Shown here: positions 1 to 9,045 of the stretch, piece by piece
Layout of the letters: the number at the start of each line of letters is the position of its first letter
Position numbering within the stretch: position 1 is the first letter of the stretch
From: Candidatus Latescibacterota bacterium
GTDB lineage: Bacteria > Latescibacterota > UBA2968 > UBA8231
Reading direction: 5' to 3'
DNA: 64,000 bases
Assembly (NCBI GenBank): GCA_022819745.1
Contig: JAJEGS010000017.1
Coordinates: 1-64,000 of the forward strand
Translations under genes and position numbers: made by a program
The notes under the pieces: generated by a model
What the model saw: the letters and a program-made list of their open reading frames with translations, nothing else
Told to the model about the DNA's origin: nothing
Database searches by the model: none

Positions 1-66
1 ACGGCCCCGTCCACCAACGCCGACAAGCCCGTCGCGGTGGTCGCGCCAAACGAACTGAGCAGGTAA
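1..66 (+). CDS. 3' end of a gene cut by the window edge
   Basis: The first 21 codons are open in frame 1 and end at a TAA at 64-66. The tail reads TAPSTNADKPVAVVAPNELSR. This is too short to assign a family. It is called only because the frame is open from the window edge and its composition is like neighbouring coding DNA. It could also be chance. The following 98 bases up to the convergent TPR gene hold one half of a recurrent inverted-repeat motif (127-139) and no other gene. Confidence 0.3.
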   Translation, partial: TAPSTNADKPVAVVAPNELSR

Positions 67-126
67 TCGCTATATAATTCTAACAGGTGTTTGTCCATAC
101 CTTGAAAATACCACTAAATGAGAAAC

Positions 127-139
127 TGCGTAACATCAG
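127..139 (+). repeat. Solitary end of MITE-like repeat (TGCGTAACATCAG)
   Basis: The 13-mer TGCGTAACATCAG matches the termini of the two small inverted-repeat elements at 59293-59415 and 61241-61394. No partner end is visible within the next few hundred bases, so this is a lone end or a degraded copy. Confidence 0.5.
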
Positions 140-164
140 TAAATAATTTATAGTAAGAAGCCCC

Positions 165-1355
165 TCATTTCCCCGCCTCCAACCCCCGAGCGATGTCCAA
201 ATTCTCCCTAAATCCCTGATCATCCGGAGCCAAGCGCACCGCACTGGCAAACGCCGCTGCTGCGGCCGCAAAGTCCCGGCGCATCAGGTGCAGGTTGCCG
301 AGGCTATTGTACGCGTTAGCGTGGGTCGAATCCGCGGCGAGCGCTTGGGCAAAAAGCTGCTGGGCCGCGGCGAATTGCTCCCCGCGCAAATAGATGTTGC
401 CTAAGTTTACATAGGCCGCGGCAAAGGTCGAGTCGAGTTCAAGAGCGCGGCGATAGCGCGCCGCGGCCTTGGCGAATTGGCGACGCTGGCCGTAGAGCAC
501 TCCCAAGTCGTAGTGTCGGCGCGCATCCTCGGCCTCGCTCAAGAGCGTAAACTCCAAACTCTTGATCATCTTTTCCTCTTCTTCGAGGCGCGCAAATCGC
601 TCCAACACCTCGCGGCCCCTTTCCCGCTCGCCCAAGCGCATATAAACCTGCCCCAAGTCGTAGTGCGGACGCGCCCAAAACGGGCTCAGCGCAACGGCCC
701 GCAGCAAAAGATCCTCGGCCTCCTCGTAGCGCCGCTCCTCCACATACAAGGCACCCAAGCCCGCGTACGCGCCCGCTTGGGTCGTGTCCGCGCGAATCGC
801 CTCGGCAAACGCCGTTTTCGCCGCTTCGCGCTCACCGCGCTTGACGTGAACTCGGCCGAGATGATACCAGAGTTCATAGTGCGTCGAATCTACCTGCAAG
901 GCGCGCTCGTACAGGTCAGCGGCCTCTTGATACGCACCCTGCCGGATGTGCAGCAGGCCCAAGGCATTGTACGCGGAAATAAACCTGGGATCGCTTTCCA
1001 ATGCTTTGTGGAGCGGCGCATAGGCCGCCTCGTATTTCTTTTGCCGAATGTACACAGCGCCGAGCTGGTAGTACGCGTCCGCGTAATCAGGCTTGAGTGC
1101 TATGGCTTTTTGGTACGCAACCTCGGCTTGGTCGAGGGCATCGGTCAAAAAATAGGCATTGGCCAGATTGTAGTGGACTTGGGGCGCGTCGGGCATTTGC
1201 GCGGCCGCTTGCTTGTACGCGGCAATAGCTGCGTGGAAACGCCCACCTTGGGCGTGTTCAAGCCCCTGCTGGAAATACGCGCGCCCTGTAGCCGAAGGCG
1301 GCTCCGGCTCTTGGCAGCCGATGAGCAACAGCGCTAGGCACGAAACCCTAATCAT
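165..1355 (-). CDS. TPR-repeat lipoprotein
   Basis: A 396-residue protein with a short hydrophobic leader and a lipobox (LLIGC, Cys about residue 14), so probably a lipid-anchored periplasmic or outer-membrane protein. The rest is about ten 34-residue tetratricopeptide repeats with the usual pattern (for example YNLANAYF, YHLGRVHV, YNSLGNLHL). TPR arrays are scaffolds for protein-protein contact; no catalytic domain is present. Its ATG overlaps the stop of the upstream FG-GAP/UnbV gene as ATGA, so the two are probably translationally coupled. TPR proteins beside CRTAC1/UnbV proteins are a common pairing in environmental genomes. The partner is not deducible from sequence. Confidence 0.9.
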   Translation of the reverse strand: MIRVSCLALLLIGCQEPEPPSATGRAYFQQGLEHAQGGRFHAAIAAYKQAAAQMPDAPQVHYNLANAYFLTDALDQAEVAYQKAIALKPDYADAYYQLGAVYIRQKKYEAAYAPLHKALESDPRFISAYNALGLLHIRQGAYQEAADLYERALQVDSTHYELWYHLGRVHVKRGEREAAKTAFAEAIRADTTQAGAYAGLGALYVEERRYEEAEDLLLRAVALSPFWARPHYDLGQVYMRLGERERGREVLERFARLEEEEKMIKSLEFTLLSEAEDARRHYDLGVLYGQRRQFAKAAARYRRALELDSTFAAAYVNLGNIYLRGEQFAAAQQLFAQALAADSTHANAYNSLGNLHLMRRDFAAAAAAFASAVRLAPDDQGFRENLDIARGLEAGK

Positions 1356-2938
1356 CGCGGCTCCTCCGCGATCAACACCTGTCCAGCCAACACTCCCTCA
1401 AACCGCTGCACCTTGCCACTGGGCCAGCGAATCTCCACTTCGTCGGCCTGCGCGCTAGTACCGAGACCAAAAAAGACGCGCGGGTCGTGACTCGACAGAT
1501 AGCTGCCGCCGCGACGCACCTCTCGCATTTGCACCCGAGGCCCGGTGCGCACGCGGATGCGAGCGCCGACGCCGTCGCGGTTGCTCTCCACACCTACCGT
1601 GCGGACGGCCAAGTAGTTGCGCTCGCCGCTCATGTCATTGCGCAAAAGTGAGGGACGCGCATTGATGTGGGACACCGCAATATCGAGGTCGCCGTCGTTG
1701 TCGCAATCGCCCAAGGCCATCCCTCGGCTCGACTGCACAGCACCAAGCCCGACCGCGGCGCTGACCTCGGCAAATCCAGCCGCGCCGTCGTTTCTGAACA
1801 ATTGATTGGGCTGCGCGTACGTGGTCTCGGCAAAAAGTTCTACGTTGTCGTCAATGTGACCATTGGCCACAAAGAGATCCTCATCGCCGTCCAGATCCCA
1901 GTCGAAGAAAGCTGTGCCCCATGCCAAGTATGCCAGCGAAGGCTTGCCCAATTTGGCGTCCGTCGTCCGGTCGCGGAAAAACCCCTCGCCCTCATTGTGG
2001 TACAAAGTATTGGTCTCCAAGTAGAAATTCGTCACAAAAAAATCAAAGGCCCCATCGTTGTCATAATCACCCGCAGCCACACCCATGCCGGCTTCGGATT
2101 GTCCCTGGCTATTGTAGGAAACCCCGGCGATCAAACCCATTTCCGCGAAGTGACCGCCCTCGTTTTGGTAGAGCAAATTGGGTGTGCCATCGCCCGCAGT
2201 GAACAGGTCTAAATCGCCGTCGAGATCCCAATCGGAAAAAACCGCGCCCAACTCCCGCGCCCGACCCACAGCAAAGCCCATTTCCGCACCGACCTCGGCG
2301 AAGCGGTCGCCATCGTTGCGGTAGAAAGCATCCCCTTCGGGCGCATAGGTCCACGGCGCGCAATAGACCCGGATGCTATCCTGACGAAAACAGGCGCGGT
2401 CCGGGTCGGCGCGGAAGTCTAGATAATTGGCCACGTACAGGTCTAAATCGCCGTCCAAATCCCAGTCGCCGAAAGCCGCACCCGTGCCAAAGCCCTCGTC
2501 GCCCACACCAGCGGTGGCCGTGACGTCGGCAAAGCGACCGTCACCGCGATTGCGGTAGAGAATGTTCGCGCCGTAACAGGTGATGTACAGGTCTGCATCG
2601 CCATCATTGTCGTAGTCAGCGGCCACCACGCCCATGCCGCATCCAGAATTCCCCACTCCAGCCGCTTGCGTCCGCTCGGCAAAACGGCCATTCCCCTCAT
2701 TGTGGTAGAGCGCGGCCGGACCCGCGACATTGACCCAATACAGGTCGAGCCAGCCGTCGTCGTCATAATCAAAAAAGGCCACGCCCGACCCCATCGTCTC
2801 GGGCAATTGCTTCTGTCCCTCAGCTCCATTGCGGTGCTCGAATTCAATACCAGCCGCCGCTGCCACATCTACGTACCGAGGTTGAGCGGCCGCGGCCCCC
2901 GTCCACAGGCCAATCAGCAGCGCAAAAACCCAGCGCAT
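1352..2938 (-). CDS. CRTAC1/ASPIC-UnbV family secreted FG-GAP repeat protein
   Basis: About 528 residues. A signal peptide ([12 protein letters not shown]...AAAAQ) is followed by repeated calcium-binding FG-GAP/VCBS blades ([33 protein letters not shown] and similar, about residues 45-420). The C-terminal ASPIC/UnbV domain contains [11 protein letters not shown] and [12 protein letters not shown]. The family forms exported beta-propellers, probably for binding at the cell surface. A longer start at 2959 adds seven residues; 2938 is preferred because it places the signal peptide at the N terminus. The gene is divergent from nrfH with under 90 bases between the starts, and its stop overlaps the TPR gene start, giving a two-gene operon. 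Confidence 0.9.
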   Translation of the reverse strand: MRWVFALLIGLWTGAAAAQPRYVDVAAAAGIEFEHRNGAEGQKQLPETMGSGVAFFDYDDDGWLDLYWVNVAGPAALYHNEGNGRFAERTQAAGVGNSGCGMGVVAADYDNDGDADLYITCYGANILYRNRGDGRFADVTATAGVGDEGFGTGAAFGDWDLDGDLDLYVANYLDFRADPDRACFRQDSIRVYCAPWTYAPEGDAFYRNDGDRFAEVGAEMGFAVGRARELGAVFSDWDLDGDLDLFTAGDGTPNLLYQNEGGHFAEMGLIAGVSYNSQGQSEAGMGVAAGDYDNDGAFDFFVTNFYLETNTLYHNEGEGFFRDRTTDAKLGKPSLAYLAWGTAFFDWDLDGDEDLFVANGHIDDNVELFAETTYAQPNQLFRNDGAAGFAEVSAAVGLGAVQSSRGMALGDCDNDGDLDIAVSHINARPSLLRNDMSGERNYLAVRTVGVESNRDGVGARIRVRTGPRVQMREVRRGGSYLSSHDPRVFFGLGTSAQADEVEIRWPSGKVQRFEGVLAGQVLIAEEPR

Positions 2939-3023
2939 CTGTCCATCATGTCCGTCCATGTATTATTTTTCTTCCAAGATACCGGCTCGACAAGCGACCT
3001 ACAAGGCGGCAGAAAAATCATCC

Positions 3024-3506
3024 ATGCGTCTAACAAGCTCCTATCTGTGGCTCGGCCTGCTGTGGCTGGCCGCCCTAATCGGGGTGGGGGCCTTTACCTT
3101 CCACTACGGAGAGGGGCTGTCCTATTTCAGCACGAATCCGGACGCGTGTGCCAACTGCCACATCATGCGGCCCCAGCTAGATTCCTATCGCAAATCCAGC
3201 CACCACGCCGTGGCCACTTGCGTCGATTGCCATCTGCCGCGCAGTTTCTTGAGCAAGTATCTGGCCAAGGCCGAAAACGGCTGGAATCACTCCACGGCAT
3301 TTACATTGCAAAACTTCCCTGAGCCGATCCTTATTAACGAAAAAAACAGCCGCATCTTACAGCAAAACTGCCTCGCGTGTCACAGCGCCTTCGTCCACCA
3401 AATCGTCGCTACCGAAGCCGTGCGCTGCGTCCATTGCCATCGCACAGTTGGTCACGGAGAGTGGGTGGGCTTGGGCGGACCAGAAACCACACATAACGAC
3501 GAGTAG
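3024..3506 (+). CDS. nrfH: NrfH-type tetraheme quinol dehydrogenase, cytochrome c nitrite reductase small subunit
   Basis: A 160-residue membrane-anchored cytochrome c. One N-terminal transmembrane helix (about residues 6-27) precedes four CXXCH haem sites: CANCH, CVDCH, CLACH and CVHCH. NrfH belongs to the NapC/NirT family and passes electrons from menaquinol to NrfA in the periplasm. The start at 3024 is preferred because [11 protein letters not shown] matches the usual short NrfH N terminus. An upstream in-frame ATG at 2958 would add 22 residues and overlap the divergent gene. nrfA follows after 3 bases, making a classical nrfHA pair for dissimilatory nitrite reduction to ammonium. Confidence 0.93.
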   Translation: MRLTSSYLWLGLLWLAALIGVGAFTFHYGEGLSYFSTNPDACANCHIMRPQLDSYRKSSHHAVATCVDCHLPRSFLSKYLAKAENGWNHSTAFTLQNFPEPILINEKNSRILQQNCLACHSAFVHQIVATEAVRCVHCHRTVGHGEWVGLGGPETTHNDE

Positions 3507-3509
3507 CTT

Positions 3510-4943
3510 ATGTCTCGCAAAATACCTTATAGAGCCATCGTCCTTTTGGCCTTAGTGGCCTTGGCCAGCGCACTCGTCGCCGGGCTGTTGGTCAACATAT
3601 ACGAACGCAAGGCTGAAGCGCGGCGCAGTCCAGTGCGCCTCGTCGAAGTCGGGGAAGACGACACCGACCCAGCCCATTGGGGCATCAACTGGCCACGGCA
3701 ATACGACAGCTATAAGCGCACGGCCGAGGCGACTCGCACGCGCTTTGGCGGACACGGCGGCAGCGAGGCCCTGCCCGCACAGAAGATCGAACGCGCCCCC
3801 TGGCTGCGGCGGATGTTCCTCGGCTACGCTTTCTCGCTCGACTACCGCGACCGGCGCGGCCACGCCTACATGCTCTACGACCAAGAGCAAACCGAGCGGC
3901 AATCCAAGCCCCAGTCCGGCTCCTGCCTGCACTGCCACGCCTCCATCATGCCCCTCTACCGACAGCTTGGCGACGGCGACGCCACCACGGGCTTTGAGCG
4001 CTCCTACGCCTATTCCTATGGCGAGCTAAACCAGATGCTGCACGACGCCGGACACGCCCATCCCGTATCGTGCGTCGATTGCCACGACCCAGCGACCATG
4101 CAGTTGCGCATCACCCGGCCCGGGTTTATCCAAGGCATCCAAATGCTAGCCGAGTCCGACGCCCCGGTCCCGCACCTACCATCGCTGGAACGCTGGCGGC
4201 GTGGAAACCGCGACCGCCCCTACGACCCCAACGCCAGCGCGAGCCGCAATGAGATGCGCTCGTTCACCTGCGGCCAGTGCCACGTCGAATACTACTGTGG
4301 CAGCGGGGCGAAACTGACTTTTCCCTGGGGCAACGGGCTTAAGGTAGAGGAAATGGAAGCGTTTTGGGACGCCATGACCTTAGACGATGGCAGCGAGTTT
4401 TACGACTACGTCCACAAAGAGACCGGCGCGAAAGTCCTCAAGGCACAACACCCGGAATTTGAACTCTGGAGCCAGGGCATCCACGCGCGCAGCGGCGTCT
4501 CCTGCGCCGACTGCCACATGCCCTATATGCGCGACGGAGCCGCCAAAATCTCCGATCACTGGGTGCGCAGCCCGCTGCTGAACATCAACCGCGCCTGTCA
4601 GGTTTGCCACTCTTTCTCCGAGGCCGAACTCGCCGCCCGAGCCGACGCGATCCAGCAGCGCAACTTCGACCTCCTGCAACGAGCCGGTACCGCCCTCATG
4701 GACCAACTCGACGCCATGGCCGCGGCCCGCGCGGCCGGTGCCGCAGACGACGACCTAGCAGCGGCCCTAGCCTTACAGCGCAAGGCGCAATGGCGGCTCG
4801 ATTTCGTGGCCGCGGAAAATTCCATGGGCTTTCACGCCCCGCAGGAGGCCGCCCGCATTCTCGGCGAAGCAGCCGATTACGCCCGCCAAGGCCAGATCGC
4901 TGCTGTCGAGTGGTTGGTCTCTAGGCCAGAGGACAAACCCTAG
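3510..4943 (+). CDS. nrfA: Ammonia-forming cytochrome c nitrite reductase, pentaheme catalytic subunit
   Basis: A 477-residue periplasmic enzyme that reduces nitrite to ammonium with six electrons. An N-terminal hydrophobic segment (about residues 9-30) acts as signal or anchor. Five haem sites are visible in order: CLHCH (Cys139), CVDCH, CGQCH within [15 protein letters not shown] followed by MPY, and CQVCH. The diagnostic sequence CxQCHVEYY belongs to NrfA. The first (catalytic) haem has CXXCH, not the CXXCK of the E. coli enzyme; this variant is known in other NrfA clades. The gene is directly downstream of nrfH. No dedicated haem lyase (nrfEFG) is present in the window, as expected for a CXXCH form that ordinary cytochrome maturation can handle. 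Confidence 0.93.
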   Translation: MSRKIPYRAIVLLALVALASALVAGLLVNIYERKAEARRSPVRLVEVGEDDTDPAHWGINWPRQYDSYKRTAEATRTRFGGHGGSEALPAQKIERAPWLRRMFLGYAFSLDYRDRRGHAYMLYDQEQTERQSKPQSGSCLHCHASIMPLYRQLGDGDATTGFERSYAYSYGELNQMLHDAGHAHPVSCVDCHDPATMQLRITRPGFIQGIQMLAESDAPVPHLPSLERWRRGNRDRPYDPNASASRNEMRSFTCGQCHVEYYCGSGAKLTFPWGNGLKVEEMEAFWDAMTLDDGSEFYDYVHKETGAKVLKAQHPEFELWSQGIHARSGVSCADCHMPYMRDGAAKISDHWVRSPLLNINRACQVCHSFSEAELAARADAIQQRNFDLLQRAGTALMDQLDAMAAARAAGAADDDLAAALALQRKAQWRLDFVAAENSMGFHAPQEAARILGEAADYARQGQIAAVEWLVSRPEDKP

Positions 4944-4978
4944 TTGCGATGACAACCATACTACCTGTTTCGATCCTA

Positions 4979-6571
4979 CTAATGCACAGGCACACTCTCC
5001 ACCTCAAACGCCACAACGTTGCGGCTCTCCCGGCTAAACTCCACTGCGATCAAGTGAATCGGCTCGCCCCGAGCGCGGTATTTGTCGGCATAACGCCGCT
5101 CTTTCAATTGCTCCATCGCCGCGCCCTCGGGCACCAACTCCACCACTTTGAATTCAAATAGGTACACGTTGCTATTGAATAACATTGCCATGTCCAGACG
5201 ACCGTGGCTGCTACTGTCCTCCACGACGATGTTCAATCCCACCGACTCGAAGTAGGAGTAGAACACGCTGGCGTAATAGCCTTCGTAGTTGGCTATGTCA
5301 TTGTTAGAGTGCCACTGATAGGGAATGCTGGCGAAGAACGCCTTGAACAGGCTCTCCATACTGGCGAAGTCGTTGACCAGCAACAGGTCGTACAATCGGG
5401 CACGGTGCGCTGTGTGCTGGGATGGGTTGTCGGTCAGGTGGTTTAGTAGGCTCCGGTTCAGGCTCTGGCGCACCTCTTGGTTGGGGTAGGACAGCCGATA
5501 GTACAGTTCCCCGCCGCGTGGCTCGGGTTGGCGAATGGTCAGGTAGCCGGTCTGGAACAGCAGGGCCTCGGTGGCGATGTGGTCAACGTCGAAGGCTGAC
5601 AGCAAGTCGTCGCTGCCCAGCATATTGTCCAAGCTCAACGCACCGACTCCGCGCGAGATCAGCGTCTCAACCAAGAACGTCGGCGTACCCGTCTCGAACC
5701 ACCACGCGCCGAAACGACGCCTGTCGAAGAGCAAGAGAATGTCGAACGGGTTGTAAACCTTCTCCTCTCCCAGCCAGCTATAGCCGTTGTACCAGCGGCG
5801 GATCTCGGCCCGGTCCAAGCCGGGAAGTTCCGGCGCGAACACCGCGTCCAAATCCGCATCGGTGTAGCCGCAGATGGCTGAGTAGCGAGGATCTAGTGTG
5901 ATGTCCTTGAGATTGTTGAGGCCGGAAAACAGGCTGACCTTGGAGAATTTGCTCACCCCGGTGAGAAACGTGAACTTGATGTGCGCGTCGCTATCCTTGA
6001 TTGTCGCGTATAGGCCGCGCAGAAAGTCGCGGTTGGCGCGTGCGACCTCTGGCACCTCGAGCGCGTCCAGAATCGGCTTGTCGTACTCGTCAATCAGCAC
6101 TGCTACCGGCTGCCCGGCTTGGTCGTACAGTGCCTCCAGCAGATGGGCGAAACGCCCCGACGCGGTCGCGGACTCGACGACCACCCCAGCGCGGCGTTCA
6201 ATGGCGGCCAATTGCTCTGGAAGGTTCGCTTGCAGGTAGCCCGGCTCTTTGAAATTGCCGCTGCCAAAGCTCAAGCGCACCACCGGATGGCGAACCGACC
6301 AGTCCCAGCGGTCGTGGATGTTAAGTCCCTCGAACAGCGGTTCGTTGCCCTCAAACAGTTCTTTCAACGTGTCCAGAAACAGACTTTTGCCAAAGCGCCG
6401 CGGACGCGACAGAAAGTAGTGCTTGCCCTCGTCCATCATCCGACGAATGTAAGCAGTCTTATCTACGTAGTAGTAATTCTCCGCGCGAATCTCACGAAAG
6501 GTCTGAATGCCAATGGGCAGCTTGCGTCTATCTGTGCGCTCAGCCGATGTGTTCGGACCCGGATTGCTCAT
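4979..6571 (-). CDS. AAA-ATPase-like / PD-(D/E)XK nuclease fusion protein
   Basis: 530 residues. The N-terminal part (about 15-240) is the predicted AAA-ATPase family, with LPIGIQTFREIR, a YYVDKT box, a Walker-A-like segment RPRRFGKSLFLDTL, and VLIDEYDKPI as Walker B. The C-terminal part (about 430-510) is a PD-(D/E)XK nuclease core: a GRLDMA segment and FEFKV carry the acidic and lysine residues. Such proteins occur in many copies in Bacteroidetes-like and environmental genomes; the function is unknown, possibly DNA-directed defence or selfish. It is transcribed convergently with nrfHA and has no obvious operon partner. Confidence is high for family, low for role. Confidence 0.88.
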   Translation of the reverse strand: MSNPGPNTSAERTDRRKLPIGIQTFREIRAENYYYVDKTAYIRRMMDEGKHYFLSRPRRFGKSLFLDTLKELFEGNEPLFEGLNIHDRWDWSVRHPVVRLSFGSGNFKEPGYLQANLPEQLAAIERRAGVVVESATASGRFAHLLEALYDQAGQPVAVLIDEYDKPILDALEVPEVARANRDFLRGLYATIKDSDAHIKFTFLTGVSKFSKVSLFSGLNNLKDITLDPRYSAICGYTDADLDAVFAPELPGLDRAEIRRWYNGYSWLGEEKVYNPFDILLLFDRRRFGAWWFETGTPTFLVETLISRGVGALSLDNMLGSDDLLSAFDVDHIATEALLFQTGYLTIRQPEPRGGELYYRLSYPNQEVRQSLNRSLLNHLTDNPSQHTAHRARLYDLLLVNDFASMESLFKAFFASIPYQWHSNNDIANYEGYYASVFYSYFESVGLNIVVEDSSSHGRLDMAMLFNSNVYLFEFKVVELVPEGAAMEQLKERRYADKYRARGEPIHLIAVEFSRESRNVVAFEVESVPVH

Positions 6572-6637
6572 AATTTTACCTAGCTAATTTTATCTCGGCG
6601 CGTGGTCATCTCTTCACTCGCCCTGTTGTCTAGCGAG

Positions 6638-6898
6638 TTAGACTTGATGCAGGTTCGAGAAGTGTTCAACGGGAATTTGAACCTCTTTGCTCGCTTTCTG
6701 CCCATGTACATGGAGTTCGTTGAATCTCTTTTCTATATCTCTCAATACGAGACCTTCAAAGTACTGTTCGCCACAGTACGCACATTGGAGACAGGGCACG
6801 TCATCCACAATGAGAAATTGGCCATTGTGCCGATAAATGTACTGGACTTGACGAGACTGAAGTTCCTTGTGACCACAAAAAGAACAGCCTGTTTTCAT
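6638..6898 (-). CDS. YgiT-type zinc-finger antitoxin (MqsA-like)
   Basis: 86 residues. Two CXXC pairs (CSFCG near residue 5 and CLQC/CAYCGE near 36-42) form the zinc-binding YgiT/MqsA N-terminal fold, followed by EGLVLRDIEKRF. The helix-turn-helix that full MqsA uses to repress its operon appears shortened. The ATG overlaps the stop of the upstream DUF4258 gene (ATGA), the typical toxin-first arrangement of a DUF4258/YgiT toxin-antitoxin operon. Confidence 0.85.
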   Translation of the reverse strand: MKTGCSFCGHKELQSRQVQYIYRHNGQFLIVDDVPCLQCAYCGEQYFEGLVLRDIEKRFNELHVHGQKASKEVQIPVEHFSNLHQV

Positions 6899-7206
6899 CA
6901 GGCACCTCTTTGATATGGGTTTTTGAATTTCGGTGGTATTGGAATATAAACGGTAATAATGACCACGCGATTGTCAATTTCGCCGCACACAATATGCAGA
7001 GGTTTGCCCTGAGCCGTGAATCCCACCACCAAGCAACTTTCTCCCCGACCCGTGTCTTCATACTGCTCAAGGAGTAAGCCCGACAGTAAGGCTTCTTCTA
7101 TTTCGGCCAAGGTCAGGTTGTCATTTTGTCTTTCTTGGTCTCCATGTCTCGAAAAGTAGTACTGACCCTCTCTGATCCTGCTCTGTATCCAGACTATATC
7201 CAACAT
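6898..7206 (-). CDS. DUF4258 protein, probable toxin of a YgiT-paired module
   Basis: 102 residues with the DUF4258 pattern: an N-terminal helix ending in YYFSRHGDQERQND, then LTLAEIEEALLSG, and C-terminal strands LVVGFTAQGKPLHIVCG and VVIITVY. The family is thought to adopt a RelE/MqsR-like fold and commonly precedes a YgiT zinc-finger antitoxin, as here with a 4-base overlap. Ribonuclease activity is inferred from this context, not seen. A second DUF4258 gene with a different partner lies at 33482-33769. Confidence 0.82.
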   Translation of the reverse strand: MLDIVWIQSRIREGQYYFSRHGDQERQNDNLTLAEIEEALLSGLLLEQYEDTGRGESCLVVGFTAQGKPLHIVCGEIDNRVVIITVYIPIPPKFKNPYQRGA

Positions 7207-7277
7207 CTCATAAAACCATTACACTCAGGCGTGATATTGGCATAGCAACCATCTGTTGATTGACATGGTGACCTCCA

Positions 7278-7389
7278 TCACTTCCAGGCTTCGAACGGGT
7301 TCGCCGTGCGCGCCAGCGGCAGCCTAACTCGCGCTCCGGCCATATGCGAGGCGTAGGCCATCATCGCCATTTCTAGATAGAGCCGCGCA
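7278..7389 (-). pseudogene. 3' remnant of a Gfo/Idh/MocA oxidoreductase gene
   Basis: Translated on the minus strand, this 112-base stretch reads ARLYLEMAMMAYASHMAG and continues to ANPFEAWK with a natural stop at 7278-7280. It matches the last 37 residues of the intact oxidoreductase at 11279-12367 (ARLYLEMAMMAHASHMAG to ANPFDEWE). DNA identity is about 85 percent, so it is a diverged paralogue end and not a recent copy. Everything upstream of the match is replaced by the DUF3883/ATPase gene. The pair of homologous ends forms a direct repeat flanking 7390-11276. Confidence 0.85.
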
Positions 7390-7397
7390 ACTTATTC

Positions 7398-9044
7398 TTA
7401 TCCATTGATTTTGTTACGTAATACCTCGAGCGTCTCCGTATCTTTCTGAAATGCTTCGAGTGTCTCTTTGTTCAGCTTGATGCGGAACTCATACCGCTTC
7501 GTAGGAACATTGGGAGGCTGTCCCTCCGCAACATCCCAAGAATCGATGTTCACCGGATCATAACCGCTATCACCCGCCCATTGAACCTCGCGGGATGCTT
7601 TCCTTAACTCATCCAAAGGACGCCAGATCCAGCGAATCTCATAGTCTTGTTCTCCATTGGGAAAGAGGATGGCCATGACGTACTCATCGCTTTTCCCTTC
7701 AAAGTCGAGGGCTTTTTTACATTGGAGACCGGACCAGTGGAACGTGCCGGGACGGCTTGCGGTGTGCTTGACCTCGATATGGAACTTACGCCTACCGGAT
7801 GATATAACGAAGTCGCTCTCTCTATTTTCGTCGTCCCGAACGTGCCGTTTCACTTGGGTGAATACTCTTTTGAGTTTCTCATAGAGCCAATCTTCCGCAG
7901 CCAGACCCGTTTCGGGGCGCGGTCTTGATGCTCCGTTGCTGGGTATGGAAGTTCTTGTTGGTCGCATTCCGCCCCCATCCCCAGTCTCTGGCTGCGGTGG
8001 CTGCTGAGTCTCTCGTTGCGGATTTTGAGAATCCGGGGCGACGCCCTGCGACGGTCCTGAACCTAGCTTAGGGCCTTGCGGCAGTGACACGTCACTGTCT
8101 GTATCTTGTTCGGGGGGAATGCTGGGAGACCAAGCATTTTCTGCCTCTCTGATATCGTCTTCAGTCACGCCCTCTTGCCGCAGTCGATCCATATACCCCT
8201 CCTTATCTGACTCGCGCAATAGGTTTTCGAATAGAGAGGCTTTGTTTTCTGCGTCTGCGACTCTCGCGGCCAATCCATGTCCAAGAGCTCTCCATCTGTC
8301 TTTGTTGAGATTGATCAGTAGCTCACCGTCTTTGCTTCGCCAAGAAAGCACTTGGACATCAGTCACAGACTTACCGTTGGCCGTCAATTTAAGCCGCAGT
8401 CCGCGCACAGCAATGATGTTCAACTTCTCGGGTAGCGGTTTCGTCAGACTTGCGGCGACACTCAAGCCGTGGTGCCGTTCGCTATAGCTTTGAAGAATCT
8501 TTTGACTCTCCAGTTCGACCAGCTCATCATATTGCGGATCGGCCGACAGCATATCGGAGAGGCGACGCACCCCTAGCCGTTCCGGTGCATTGCTGCCCGC
8601 GTCAAGACGAACGATGAACAGCTTGTATCCCTTGCGAAGAATATCCTGCCTAACCTCATCGAAATGCGGCTCGTCGACATAATAGACCTCGCTTGGCGAA
8701 GAAAACATCAATGTCTCGCGATCATCTTCCCAAGCCAGACACGGAATGTCGGTACCTTCCGGGAACTCGTTCTCCCATTCAGGTTTCAGGTATCTGCGAT
8801 AGAGAGCATCCTCGCTCTCCCATTCAAGTTTCAGGTATCTGCGATAGAGAGCATCGGCGGCTCTATATAATCCACCGGCTTCTTCTCCACGCTCGGGAAC
8901 CTTTCGTTCACTCTCTTCCAACTGCTCGGCCAGTTTAGGGAGTTCCCGCATCCATTCGTGCCATTCCGTCGGATCTTCGGGTAGCTGGTTCCGAACACCT
9001 AGACTACGCAACTCGGGCCGAATGCGCCGAAACCACTCCTCGTC
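7398..9044 (-). pseudogene. C-terminal part of IS-interrupted sacsin-type ATPase / DUF3883 protein
   Basis: About 548 codons continuing the ATPase fragment at 10276-11190. The C-terminal region (about the last 170 residues) looks like DUF3883, a PD-(D/E)XK-like fold: AEDWLYEKLKRVF, then SDFVISSGRRKFHIEVK with Asp and Glu-X-Lys. The centre (residues about 310-375 of this part) is Pro/Gln/Ser-rich and probably a linker. Removing the IS between two GTC triplets (9042-9044 and 10276-10278) and keeping one copy joins the halves in frame as TKQGD-EEWFRR. A TTG at 9011 could start a shortened product, but no ribosome binding site is evident. Such ATPase-DUF3883 proteins cluster with defence genes; the role is inference. 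Confidence 0.75.
8771..8855 (-). repeat. 45-bp tandem duplication inside the DUF3883 gene
   Basis: Two 40-base segments starting at 8771 and 8816 differ at one base, giving a period of 45 bases (15 codons). The protein reads ALYRRYLKLEWESED then ALYRRYLKPEWENE. The duplication preserves frame. Near identity suggests it is recent. Confidence 0.85.
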
Positions 9045-9045
9045 T

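Noticed and set aside
477..1337. A 286-codon plus-strand open frame
   Set aside because: It is antisense to the TPR gene, whose repeats are unmistakable; the frame is a by-product of GC-rich codon use.
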